Positions 1 to 14,465 of a stretch of 64,000 nucleotides of DNA are shown here, one piece after another (position 1 is the first letter of the stretch; each line of letters begins with the position of its first letter). Origin of the DNA: Luzula sylvatica (lineage: Eukaryota > Streptophyta > Magnoliopsida > Poales > Juncaceae). Where the stretch lies: assembly GCA_946800325.1 (NCBI GenBank), contig OX326958.1, forward strand, positions 63,406,366-63,470,365. The letters are read 5' to 3'. The notes under the pieces are model-generated. The model was given only the letters and a program-made list of their open reading frames with translations, was not told the DNA's origin and did no database searches. The position numbers were made by a program, and so were the translations under genes.

Positions 1-1352
1 GACTTTGTAACTCCGCCAAAGTAAAAAATGGCGGAGTTTGTAACTCCGCCATTTTTTACATCGTTAATTATGTGTTAACAATATTAGATATTTGGCGGAA
101 TTTGAAATTCCGCCAAATATTGTTTTTCAATTAAAAATTAATATTTGCTCCCAAATTTTACCATAATATGATTTATGTTCTAAATTAGTATATTTAATTA
201 AAATAATAACTAGTACATGTTGGCTGTTAACTTAATACGTAATTAGTAATTATTCGAATTCATAAATTTGAATAAATTTTAATGAATATTTAATTATATA
301 TCTTAATTATCAATATAATTGAACGTGATAACTAAATAATGGATAACTCGGCGGGTACATTTCGGAGAACATTAATTTTTTTTTTTAATTATCTGACACA
401 GCTTTTGACCGTTTGAAAAAAATATATAAATAATTTATTCTACTCCAAAATCTACCCGCCGAATTATCCATTATTTAGTTATTACGTTCAATTATGTTGA
501 TAATTAAGAAATCTAATTAAATATTCAGTAAACTTTATTCAAATTTATGAATTCGAACAATTATTAATTACGTATTAAGTTAACAACTAACATATATTGG
601 TTATTATTGTAACTAAATATACTAATTTAGAACATAGATCATGTTATGGTAAAATTCGGAAACAAATACCAAATTTTACCATAACATGATTTATGTTCTA
701 AATTAGTATATTTAGTTAAAATAATAAGCAATATATGTTAGTTGTTAACTTAATACGTAATTAATAATTGTTCGAATTCATAAATTTGAATAAAGTTTAC
801 TGAATATTTAATTAGATTTCTTAATTATCAACATAATTGAACGTAATAACTAAATAATGGATAATTCGGCGGGTAGATTTTGGAGTAGAATAAATTATTT
901 ATATATTTTTTTCAAACGGTCAAAAGCTGTGTCAGATAATTAAAAAAAAAATTAATGTTCTCCGAAATGTACCCGCCGAGTTATCCATTATTTAGTTATC
1001 ACGTTCAATTATATTGATAATTAAGATATATAATTAAATATTTATTAAAATTTATTCCAATTTATGAATTCGAATAATTATTAATTACGTATTAAGTTAA
1101 CAGCCAACATGTACTAGTCATTATTTTAATTAAATATACTAATTTAGAACATAAATCATATTATGGTAAAATTTGGGAGCAAATATTAATTTTTAATTGA
1201 AAGACAAAATTTGGCGGAATTTCAAATTCCGCCAAATATCTAATGTTATCTGCTAACATTATTATCAAATTAAGTGCAAATTGACGATGTAAAAAATGGC
1301 GGAGTTACAAACTCCGCCATTTTTTAATTTGGCGGAATTCCAAAGTCCGCCT
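1..1352. mobile_element. Large palindromic (foldback-like) element, four alternating inverted modules
   Basis: The two halves are near-perfect reverse complements about a centre near position 664, and the left end may be cut by the window edge. Inside each half is a second inversion, so a module of about 220 bp occurs as forward (152-368), reverse (440-660), forward (669-888) and reverse (960-1179). Each module carries a GGATAAYTCGGCGGGTA block at one end and an AAATTTTACCATAA block at the other. The outer ends hold short GGCGGA..TCCGCC hairpins. I see no transposase ORF and no clear target duplication, since the left flank is outside the window. It is probably a non-autonomous element; a transcript could fold into a very long hairpin. 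Confidence 0.8.
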
Positions 1353-1959
1353 TTGTCTATTTTGGTAATTATCTTCAAAACTTGGTTATTTTGGTAATAA
1401 AATATTAAAACTTGGTTAATTAAAAAAATCTGCCGCAATTTATTATAGAACAAAAAGTGTTTACAATGACAGAAAGTTAGTTCTGTCCTTAATGATTTTA
1501 TGGGCTTCAGAGTAAAATTTATTTCTATTTATGTTACTAAGTAGTAGTGTAATATATAATATGACATCCTAATTGCATGTTTTGAATATAAGTTTTAGCC
1601 GAGAAATACTAAACAAGTTCTTTGTGGAGTTTGTAGACCGGGTTTATAAGAGTTCTTATCATGTTTAGGATTCACCAGAAAATTGAATTTCATGTAAAAG
1701 TTATGTTTAACAAACTATAGCATAGTTTTTGCATTTATAAAAACACACCATTCGTATTCATACGAAAATTAACATTTGTTTCACCATTCATTTGGTAATC
1801 GTATACTTGTTATTTAAAGAGAGACGATCCTTATTAAACATAAAAAATGAGATTTTTATTTTTTATCACGAGAAAAATATCATAAACAGTTCGATTATCA
1901 CTTTTCAGCGATGAGATACTAGATGGAACTGAAACAAACAATAAACAGTGCATGTTAAA
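1353..1959. other. AT-rich intergenic DNA
   Basis: No supported gene is visible. Its only notable content is the first copy of a 152-bp direct repeat (1796-1947), repeated at 2958-3108 on the other side of the kinase fragment. Confidence 0.5.
1796..1947 (+). repeat. 152-bp direct repeat, copy A
   Basis: This stretch, from the TAATCGTATACTTG block to AATAAACAG, recurs nearly unchanged at 2958-3108. The pair brackets the kinase fragment. Part of copy A (CTTTTCAGCGATGA) also recurs at about 1970 at the broken end of the kinase fragment. Confidence 0.8.
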
Positions 1960-2353
1960 ATATTTAATCGCTTTTCAGCGATGATATAATCGCGTCCACA
2001 ATTTTTTTGAAAATGGTTGCGGCCTCAACCTCTTGATAAAATCGCCTCGCCAGGATGCTCTTAAGCAAGTGGCCACCTTCACATAACTCCATCACAATAT
2101 ATACATTCTGGTCGTCCTCATATGGACCTTATTGATTTGCACTACTTTATCGGTACGATAACGTAGCTTGTGCAGTATGCGAACTTCTTTGGCTATCTCC
2201 TGTTTTTCTCCGATTCCGATACTTTCGATCGAAATTACTTTGCACGCATATTTTAGTTTTGATCTTCGGTCTTTACATACGTACGTGGTACCTGTTGTGA
2301 TGTAACAAAACAATTAGATTAGGAAAAAAGAAAAGAAAGATGAGTAAGAACAT

Positions 2354-2384
<31 letters not shown>

Positions 2385-2690
2385 TTGTGTTTGTGAGGGC
2401 TAAATTTGACTACAAATTTATCATACGTGATGGAATAAATGAAAAGAAATCTGGATATTGGTAAACAGCAAATTAAAAGTTTATATAAGAATAGTTTTAT
2501 TTGTCATATTGCACGTAAAATATGACAGTCACATACACAATTGAATTGAATTAACTAAAGTAAAATGGATAAGAGGACTTACTGAAGGAACCTTGCCCTA
2601 GTTTTTCGTACAATTTGAAATCTTTGGAGAATTTTGTATTGGTCCTACGTTCCACATCGATAATTTTTTCTGTCGTTCGACTCGGTCTCG
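1960..2690 (-). pseudogene. Truncated calcium-dependent protein kinase (CDPK-like) fragment
   Basis: Read on the minus strand, two exons of a Ser/Thr kinase N-lobe are visible. The upstream exon (about 2690-2583) reads through KLYEKLGQGSFS, the glycine-rich loop, and meets a GTAAGT donor. The next exon, after an ACAACAG acceptor near 2288, continues TTYVCKD and YACKVIS with the VAIK-type lysine, then VMELCEGGHLL and a KIVDAI helix. This order is typical of the CDPK/CRK family. The reading then hits a stop after SLKSD, so the catalytic loop, DFG motif, junction and EF-hands are absent. The residues around the hinge also need a frame change near 2100. It is a 5'-proximal gene fragment, not a functional kinase. 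Confidence 0.65.
2354..2383. repeat. (TG)n(TA)n microsatellite
   Basis: A run of alternating TG followed directly by alternating TA, inside the intron of the kinase fragment. Confidence 0.9.
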
Positions 2691-2957
2691 AACCAGGTCC
2701 GGGTCACATGCTTCCACATAAATAAGGCCTCCATTTTTTTTCCCAGTCTTAGCACATGCGATCACCACTCTTTTATTTTTCTTTCTTTGTGAAATGAAGA
2801 CGAAGCTTCTTCCAGACATGGCGACATGGAGGATGGAGCTGCTCGTGGTCGTGGTCCACCATCTAGATGCTCGTCAGCCCACTCACAACGTTGGGTTCTC
2901 CTCCAAGATTATGATCTCCTCGTCAGCCCACTCTCTATGTGATCTCTCTCTCTATGA

Positions 2958-3108
2958 TAATCGTATACTTGTAATTTAAAGAGAGACGATCCTTATTAAA
3001 CATAAAAATGAGATTTTTATTTTTTATCACGAGAAAAATATCATATACTGTTTGATTATCACTTTTCAGCGATGAGATACTAGATGGAACTGAAACAAAC
3101 AATAAACG
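2958..3108 (+). repeat. 152-bp direct repeat, copy B
   Basis: This matches 1796-1947. A further partial repetition of GGCGATGAGATACTAGATGG follows immediately at about 3109. Confidence 0.8.
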
Positions 3109-3307
3109 GCGATGAGATACTAGATGGAATGAGAAAAATATCATAAACAGTTCGACTCTGTCTCTAACAGGGTACTCGCGGTGCTGTGGCTGCTGTTGCA
3201 TCCGCCAATGAACACTACTGGTGCGTAGAGCGGCACACAAATTCCCCATACATCTAATTAAACTCGTTAACAAAATCATAAAATGTTGCACCGAATTAAG
3301 GCTTTAC

Positions 3308-3502
3308 AGTCTAAATAGCATCACTCAAATATTGAATTAGTGGAAAAAATAAAGAAAAATTAGAGTGAGTAATGCAATTACATAAATAAGATATATTGAC
3401 TTGTCTCTAAATAGCATAACTCAAATATTTATAAATGAATGAAATAAAGAAAGAAAAAAATAGAGTCAGTAATGCATTTACATAAATAAGATATATGGAC
3501 TT
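3308..3502 (+). repeat. Imperfect tandem duplication, about 95 bp x 2
   Basis: The block CTCTAAATAGCATMACTCAAATATT...ACATAAATAAGATATA occurs twice in tandem (about 3308-3400 and 3404-3502). Just upstream, 3248-3312 (CATCTAATTAAACTCGTTAAC...) recurs at 5362-5424, so this AT-rich stretch is a mosaic of small duplications. Between 3503 and 4040 I recognise no gene. Confidence 0.7.
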
Positions 3503-4040
3503 TGTTTGATGTTTGCTAAAAGTAACAACATAAATGTTAATAATTTCAGAAAAGCATGTTTAATAAAAATACAACGTACACATACATCATGATGCACAAA
3601 ACAAATACGTAAAGATTACACACACAAAATTACACAAGGAGTCACGTAAGATCAGAACCTTTCCCGATTTAATATAACGAAGAAACCAGCATACGCAGAC
3701 TTCAAAAACGTAGAACCAACATCCGTTCTCTTGCAGACCCAGATTGCAAATAGAGAAGAAAAAAAACTTATTAGTTAGAGCTAGTAGCAGAGACTAGAGC
3801 AACATATAGTCCCTCAATGGCAGCGCCAGATCCAGTAATTTTACGGTTTATCCTGAACAAGTAGTTGTAGCAATAGTAAATCCAACATGTAGAGGCGTGA
3901 GAAAATATGTAGACATCAACATAAAGGAAAGGAACGCGTAGGTAGCCAAATGGCTTAGTCAATGCCAGATCAAAACATCAGTTGAGACGAGAGCTGACAA
4001 GTGGAGGACGATGCCGAAAGTTCATTGTTTGCGCAAAAAT

Positions 4041-4151
4041 AACACTAACCGTCGGGACGCTAAGTTCCAGCATCCCAGTGGATGATTGAGAAAATTCAAA
4101 ATTCTTAATAGCGTATGGGCGGGCCAAATCAGCGTCCCGACACTTAGTGTT
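4041..4151. mobile_element. Short MITE-like element with 20-bp terminal inverted repeats
   Basis: The 20-bp ends AACACTAACCGTCGGGACGC and GCGTCCCGACACTTAGTGTT pair with two mismatches and enclose 71 bp. AAAT occurs directly on both sides and may be a short target duplication. The superfamily is not determined. Confidence 0.4.
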
Positions 4152-5500
4152 AAATTTTCAGCCCACAATCCATTCTCGGGGTTTCAAATTTTTAATGTTG
4201 GAAGATATTCCTACCATATATATTGGCGCATTAAGCTAAATTTGTGTGAATCCTATGGAGGATGCCCTCTCACCCCCTATAAATAGGAGAATCATCCTCA
4301 TTCATTTTTGTCACTCCTTTCAAATTATATTCTTTAGAGAAATTCCATATATCACTGTTGCAAGTTTGTTAAAGTACCGTTCGGTATTCTTTTAGATAGT
4401 AGGCTTAATCTAAAGGACGTTCCAGGAGGATCGTGTGATTTTTTGAATAGTTGTTATATCAATTCTTTTGTAGAACTAGTCGGTTGTATAAAGAATTTAC
4501 GTCCCTATTAGGTATTTTTGTAATATGAACTATTATAAGAGGTACGTCACATTTTTGTGATGGAGAAATATCTCCGGATATGAAGGCACCGTTACACCGA
4601 ACTCCTTTATCATATCCGGTATAATCTCCTATCTTTACTTTATTTCAATTATTCGAGTTTGTTTTTTGTTTATTTACTGTTGGGAATGGCTGACCCCGAG
4701 TCCTGCGCAACTGAAGTGAGGGTCCGGTCCGGTTCCCTAATCCAAAATCACGCATTCGACCCGAGTGTCTGAATATGACGCATAAACAACACATGCCTCG
4801 TGAATTGATCACGACCGACGGGTTGATGCGCTAGTTTATTCCTCTATGTCATTTGACTCTGACCTAATCAACGGCGACGTGCGTGTCTCACGTCCACGCA
4901 ACTCGACACCGTCCATAAAATGTTTTTTGTCGTATACAATCAAATTGGACTTTTGATAAAATCTATATGTCAAAAATATCTTAATTTAAAATGAATCCTT
5001 AAAACGTTGATTAAATTAATATGATCAAACCACATCACAACAATTAATGCTTCAAATTAATACGTAAAAATTAACACACAAAATATATATACCGAAAGAT
5101 CGGATATAAAAATAATAAATATGACCAAAACACGTTACAAAATATAATGATCAATAATCATGATAACATAAATTCATAAAAAATTTAAAATTGAGTCTAA
5201 AATAAAAGTACGGTCCAAATTATAGGTGTTAATTATGATATATAACTTATAAGGCGTTGGGGTGAAATGTTGGAACAACATAAATAATCTCTTATTTTAT
5301 TATAAAAATATTAACTTATCTAAATAATTTCGTAATGACTTGGTAAATGCTGGTAAGTATCATTCATCTAATTAAACTCGTTAACAAAATCATAAAATCT
5401 TGCACCGAATTAAGGCTTTACACTTAAAAAAAAAACTTGTCCTGTTTATTCTTCTTATGAAAAGAATAATTAAATATTATTATTTCATAAATATAAATCT
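4152..5500. other. Intergenic DNA with LTR-like promoter remnant
   Basis: A CTATAAATAGGAG TATA-type box near 4278 is followed by a roughly 400-bp non-coding stretch that resembles an R-U5 region, and then by unusually GC-rich DNA at 4690-4910 (GACCCCGAG, GGTCCGGTCC). I could not find paired LTR ends or an ORF. 4915-5500 is AT-rich without a gene. Confidence 0.3.
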
Positions 5501-5833
5501 ATTATTGCAGTGGATAAGCACAAAAACCTTCTCCTCTCTCTTTCGCTCTCTTTAAATAACAAATATTGCCTACCGACCTTTTAAATCCACTCCTCTGCGT
5601 GACTATATCATCCTTTTTTCTCTGCAGGTGGGTCCAAACTACGTGGGTCCCATTTCTCATTGTAGTATTTCTGATATATCACGTTCTTCTATTTAGTTAA
5701 ATCTACTCCCGACTCTTTCTTGCACAGAGCGGTATTGTGAAGCTGCTACACGAAACACAGAGAGAAGAGTTGAAAAAAATAATATCTTCTGGCGATTTTT
5801 TGCAAATTTGAATCCTAAGAGCTTCTATTGAGG

Positions 5834-6143
5834 GTATGAATTTATTTACTTTTATCGTGATTTTTATCGATCGAGTGTGATTTTGTTTCTTCGTAGTGAT
5901 TAATTGAAAATTCAATTTTGAAGTTATTTTCTGTGTTTGAAGTTCGGAAAAACCGATTTAGTGTTGTAAATTTGTTAATCAGAGTGATTAAGCATTGAAT
6001 TTCTCTCAATTTAACTGATTTGGTTACTTTTTTAGTTATTACTAAATGTTTTGTGCTCAGGTGCACTTCTTATTTTTCCAATTTTGGTAGGCCTTTTACA
6101 GATGAGACTTCTGAAATTCTCGATTCATATTCTTTGATTGCAG
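5834..6143 (+). other. Probable 5'-UTR intron of the WD40 gene
   Basis: A GTATGA donor follows TTCTATTGAGG, and a TTGATTGCAG acceptor ends 61 bp before the WD40 start codon. A leader intron of this size is common in plant genes. There is no transcript to confirm it. Confidence 0.5.
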
Positions 6144-6204
6144 AATTGTATAAGGACGCATAATTGATTGGATAATTGGGTGCTTTGCGTAGAGAGAGAA
6201 ATCA

Positions 6205-8462
6205 ATGTCCATTAATGAGTCAGTGGAGGATTTGGGATTGATGGAAGATGAAGAAGAAGAGATTGATGAATTCGAATTCGTTAATGGCGGTGGAAACGCA
6301 GATGAAGCAGACGATGAATATGCTCAGGTAATTTCACCATCATTATATACTATCATTGTTATTATAATAACATTAATAAGCGAGAATATTGTCATATTTT
6401 ATTTTTTATGTTATTTACTTGTTTTAACTTCTTATTTGTCATGTAATCATAAATTTTCGCTATCATTGATTAGTTTTAGTGGTTATGAAGTAGTTATCAA
6501 GAAGTAGACACTGGTCATGATGTAATTACAATTGCATTATTATGTTTTATTTTATATCTGCATCATGTTTTGCTTCAATTGGGGAGAATGTTGGCAGTTA
6601 CATAACAATATATATTTTACTCGTAAACATATTTATTTAATAAAAAAATTAAATGATTTTGTAGATAATAAGAATAACCGACACATCAGCAAAAGATGCG
6701 AAAAGAGGAAAAGACATACAAGGAATTCCTTGGGATAGGCTACAAATTACTCGAGAAGATTATCGAAAAACAAGAATCGAACAATACAAAAATTATGAAA
6801 ATTTCCCGGATTCGAGTGAACTCGTCGAAAAGGTTGGTCTCTTTAGTACAGGGACTAAATTGCAATTCAAGTAAAGTACAGGGACTAATCTACATTTGTC
6901 ACTTTTTAATTGCTAGACGTGTAAGCAAGTGGAGAAGGGAAGTCATTATTATGATTTCCAATATAATTCGAGAGCAGTTAGTCCTTTGATCCTTCATTTT
7001 CAGGTACAGAATTTACAAAAAAAAATTGTTAAATTAAATGATATTTATGGTAAATTTTTATTAAATTGAGCGTTACATATTTGTTTGTTTTTGTTTCAGT
7101 TAAGGAATTTAATATGGGCGACTTCAAAACACGACGTGTATTTCATGTCTGATTCGTCAGTATTCCATTTTTCGTCTTTATCTCGCAAAGTTACAGAAGT
7201 TCTTAATTTATCAGGACAAATCACCCCAATCGAGGTTCGTTTAGTTATTTACTTACTATTGACGACAATATATTCTCGTAAAATTTAGTTGGTTTGGTGA
7301 ATTTTGCAGAAATACCCAGGAAGTTTATCAGGAGGATTTTATGGAGTAAACGTGACTACATTTTCAGTAAACGAGGGTTTACTTGTCGCGGGAGGTTTAC
7401 ACGGCGAACTTATTTGTAAGGTATAACAAATTATTAATTAATTATCAAATAAAATTATAATTTAATTTATCATTATAATCATTATTATGTGTATTTATAA
7501 ATCTTTGTTAGCGTTTGGATAGAAAAGGAGTTAGTTTCTGCACGAGGACCACATTCGAAGAAAACGCAATTACAAACTCCATTGATATATACAATAATCT
7601 CAAGTATACTTCAAACCAAATTTTCTGATTTAATACCTTTCATTATTTAAATTTTAGAAAAGAATTAAATGTTCTATTTTTATTTATTGAAGGGGTGGGA
7701 CCCGGCTCATGGTTGCGAATAATGATTGTGGCGTGAAAGAATTTGACGTGGAGAGATTTCAAATCTTGAATAACTTTCGCTACCCTTGGCCTGTTAATGT
7801 AATTTATCTATTTATTTTCTTATTTTTGAAAAAAACCTATTAATTGTTACATATTTTTTCTTTTTAAAAAAAATTGTAGCATACATCTATAAGCCCAGAT
7901 AGGAAACTTATAACCGTGGTTGGAGACGATCGAGATTGTCTCCTCGTAGATGCACAAAGTGGCAAGGTAATTCAATTTCACTTTTTTCTATGGGTACACA
8001 TGTAATTGTTCCACTTTTTAAAATCCACACATAATTACATAGGTAATATCTACACTAGTGGGCCATTTAGACTACTCGTTCGCATCGGCATGGAATCCTA
8101 ACTCTCTCCAATTCGCAACGGGGAACCAAGACAAATCGTGCCGAGTATGGGACGTCAGAAACCTCTCTTCGTCCCTCTCGGTCCTAAAAGGAAACATCGG
8201 AGCGATCCGAACCGTTCGATTCTCATCCGACGGCCAATTCTTGTTCTTCGCCGAAGCCGCGGATTTCGTGCACGTGTACAACGCGCGTTTGAATTATGAG
8301 AGGAGACAAGAGATTGATTTCTTCGGGGAAATTTCGGGGATTTCGGTCGGCCATGATGATGACGAGTCGTTGTTTGTTGGTGTTTGGGATAGGGTTTATG
8401 CGAGCTTGTTGAAATTTAGGAGACGGCGCGGTGTTTACGAGTGTTTAGACTCGTTAGTTTGA
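6205..8462 (+). CDS. WD40 repeat protein, plant C2A9.03-like family
   Basis: Nine coding exons join in frame with GT..AG borders: 6205-6327, 6665-6832, 6917-7003, 7100-7234, 7310-7420, 7512-7603, 7693-7798, 7880-7966 and 8043-8462, giving about 442 residues. An acidic N-terminus (EDEEEEIDEFEF) precedes the conserved block GKDIQGIPWDRLQITREDYR, typical of plant proteins annotated as uncharacterised WD repeat protein C2A9.03-like. C-terminal WD blades include a GH dipeptide (GHLDYSFASAWNPN) and DKSCRVWDVRN. The family is probably a scaffold propeller; no biochemical role is evident from the sequence. The start is the first ATG after the leader intron. It converges on the PPR gene 400 bp downstream. 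All splice phases agree, so the model looks intact. Confidence 0.9.
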
Positions 8463-8859
8463 ATAAGGGGGTTTGGGTTTTTTAGGGTTTAGGTTTGGTT
8501 CGTTGGGTATGAACTTTTTGGGTTATATCGAAAATGTATAGAGGAAATATGTGGTGAAATTTGTATTCGTTCAAATTTGTGTGGAAATGACTTTGTTAAA
8601 CTTGAAAAAGTGCAATGTTTGTGTAAATTTGCAATGAATCTAAGCAACTCTTAGGAAATAAATTTCAAAAATATTGTTAAAATTGTTTTAAGAAACAATC
8701 TACGTAATTAAAGACTACAAAGGTAATGTCATGTGTCATATACAATGTAATCTACAGAAATTTCATTTGTTTCCCTTCATCCATCCAACAAATTTAATCA
8801 TATGCCTCCTTTATGAATCAAAATTTACTTCTCCAAAATGTAAAAATAAAATAAAATAA
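8463..8859. other. Convergent 3' intergenic region
   Basis: The AT-rich 3' flanks of the WD40 gene (+) and the PPR gene (-) meet here. No further gene is seen. Confidence 0.6.
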
Positions 8860-10075
8860 TCATTCGTTCAACAAATCTCGCAATTCTTGCACTCTATGAT
8901 CATCAATGCCCCTACTAACAAACGCGTTAATCATCTTTGAAGCCGTAACCCTATCGGGTTTACACCTTCTCTCTCTCATCATATCCAAAACCCCTCGCAT
9001 CTCAACCAAACACCCAACTCTCCCATACGCATCGACCAAACAATTGAAAAACACAATATCCAACAACACATCCGAATTTTCGATTAATCTCACCACTCCT
9101 CTAATCATCTCTTTATCTCCCGCTCTTCCATAAGCTCTGATTAACGAACAAAGCGTCACACAATTAGGTTTGATTCTCTCTGATTTCATTAATCGAAATA
9201 TATACTCCATTCTTTTCAAATCCCCCGCTCTAGCAAACGCGTCGATTACTATATTGTACGTGACTATAGTCCATGAGTAATGATATTTTTGCATGTATTC
9301 CATCACCGCGCCCATTTTTTGGTACAATTTGGATTTTCCGTACGAGTCGAGAAGTATGTTGAAGGTTTTGATCGTCGGGGAAATACCCGATTTTGTGAAT
9401 TTATCGTAACATTTTTCCATTATTTCGATTTGTCCACTTGTACCGTAGGCTCGTAGAGTCGAATTCATTGTCCATACATCTGGTTTGCAATTTTTGTGAG
9501 ATAGCATTTCTACTAGCGTTGATTCCATCTCTTCAAACCTTTCATAAAAAAAATTAATAAGTTTATTAATAAAAATAAAAAATAAAAAGTTTATAGATTA
9601 CCTTCGTGATTTGCCATACGCATCGATGAGTGTGTTATAAGTAACCGTATTAGGTTTAACACCAGATCTCGCCATATCATCCAATAAATCCTTCACCATA
9701 TCAAATTTATACACATGAAGACACGATTTAATTAAAATCGAGTAAGTTTGTACGTCAGGATGGCAGCCTGGAGTATTCTTCATTTTTTCGAATAAATTAA
9801 ATGCCTCTTTGAATAAACCGCTCCTACTATAAGCCGAAAGAAGGGCCGTGTATGATTCGTGATTTATTTTGCATCCTTCGTCTTGCATCGAGATGAATAG
9901 TTGGTGTGCTTTTTCTGTTTGTTTGCATTTTCCAAGCATTACTATGAGTTTTATGTACATTCCGGTATTTGGGCGGTACCACATTTGCTCTCTTAGTAGT
10001 TCAAATACCTAATCAAACCGAAAGAGGAGTATTATAACTCAACTTTTAAAGGAAGGTACCAAATTGAGGAAATTT

Positions 10076-10145
<70 letters not shown>

Positions 10146-10511
10146 AAGAGCAGATTCCCAGCGAAGGGCGGTGATACGTTCATGGAGGGCTTCCAGAACA
10201 GTGCGAGGGAGGAGCTTCTTAGAATTAATTTTACCTCTCTTCTTCTCAATAACGGCCATCGTGGCCTCACGGCGGAGAATGACGGAGATTGCCTTCTGAG
10301 ACGCGATTTTACGATTCACCTCCTCTTTTCTCTCTCTATCTTCCTTTTCCTTCTCCTTATCCCTTTGCTTTCCTGAGTCCTTCTTCCCGCTGTTGAGAGA
10401 TTTTTGAATTACTTGGTTTGGGAAGAGTTTGTTGGTCGGAATTGGGGAAAGGGAGGTGTGGCTCGAGAGAGATGGAGAAGGGAGGGGCGGCGGAAGAGCG
10501 CCGGAAGCCAT
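8860..10511 (-). CDS. Pentatricopeptide repeat protein, At5g48730-like, plastid-type
   Basis: Three exons on the minus strand (10511-10143, 10008-9602, 9538-8860) join in frame to 484 residues. The first about 60 residues are Ser/Pro-rich and then Lys/Glu-rich, consistent with an organelle transit peptide. The conserved stretch RKIASQKAISVILRREAT, the KKLLPRTVLEALHERITALR block and a series of P-class PPR motifs (for example NTVTYNTLIDAYGK and WTIVTYNIVIDAFARAG) match my recollection of the Arabidopsis At5g48730 family. PPR proteins bind organellar RNA in a modular, sequence-specific way; the target here cannot be read. Intron 1 is only 134 bp and about half of it is a CT run that begins at the donor. 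The C-terminus is intact. Confidence 0.9.
10079..10141. repeat. (GA)n microsatellite in PPR intron 1
   Basis: About 31 uninterrupted GA units on the + strand, read as (CT)n in the PPR transcript. It starts at the splice donor GT and fills about half of the intron. Confidence 0.95.
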
Positions 10512-11088
10512 TGATCAACTCTCGATCGATTTTGCGAAAGTGAGTGAGGATTGGGTTTTGGCGGTTTGTATCGTTTATTGTTCCGGCAAAATTTGATTAG
10601 GTCCCCACGAACCTCAAAATATCATATAAACCCTCCTTTAATTAGGGATATACAATAATACAAGTTACAAGAAACAAAAATAATTTCCTCCTTCAATTGC
10701 CACTCATCAAGTTTATATATTTTTATCTATCCATTATATTTTTAAGTTTTGTATTTTGCATGTTCCTTATGCATAATTAATTAATTAAATAACAATATAC
10801 ATTATCCGAACATAATATTTTTGTTATATATTGATTGTACTTTTTTTGTGTGTCGATTATACCCTAAAGAAGAACATCACCACTTGTGTAGATATTAATA
10901 ATGACAAGGATCAGTCTCAAAATTTCTTGATTATATGTCTGCAATTTGAATATAATGCAAGGGCCTCCATAAAATCGCTTCAGTTATTTGTTTACAATTT
11001 ATTTCTTGGCAAAAGAAGAATAATCCATGTTTAAATTAACAAAAGTATGCAAAAGAATGCAAATTCAATGGATCGAATTTGTTTTGAT
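10512..11088. other. Intergenic region between two minus-strand genes
   Basis: This holds the PPR promoter/leader and the 3' flank of lysyl-tRNA synthetase. It is AT-rich and contains no supported ORF. Confidence 0.6.
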
Positions 11089-14050
<2,962 letters not shown>

Positions 14051-14134
14051 TGTTGTAAGCTCGAGACGAGGAAATGATGAAATAGACTGGATTGGGTTTT
14101 TGGAAGAGGCGAGGCTAAAATTGCTAAACCCCTT

Positions 14135-14465
14135 CTACAAAATCCAAAATATCATATCTATCCTTTTAAAAATACTATTTATGCTTCTAAAAATCCAAAA
14201 TATCATATTTATCCTTCTAAAAATCCAAAATATCATATCTATCCTTTTAAAAATACTATTTATGCTTCTAAAAATCCAAAATATCATATTTATCCTTCTA
14301 AAAATCCAAAATATCATATCTATCCTTTTAAAAATACTATTTATGCTTCTAAAAATCCAAAATATCATATTTATCCTTCTAAAAATCCAAAATATCATAT
14401 TTATCCTTCGTAAAATCGAAAACATCATCCATCTAAAAATCCAAAATATCATATATATCCTTTTA
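14135..14465. repeat. 81-bp higher-order minisatellite
   Basis: A unit of 81 bp made of AAAATCCAAAATATCATATY-type sub-repeats and one AATACTATTTATGC block repeats three times; the block starts at 14171, 14252 and 14333. Shorter copies continue to about 14465. The unit is a multiple of three, so it stays open in several frames on both strands without being a gene. It lies about 85 bp upstream of the lysyl-tRNA synthetase start. Confidence 0.9.

Noticed and set aside
3771..3962. Small minus-strand ORF (63 codons)
   Set aside because: It has some hydrophobic protein-like character but no recognised family, splice context or start support.
10046..10270. ORF with a long Ser-Leu repeat
   Set aside because: It is the translation of the intronic (CT)n microsatellite.
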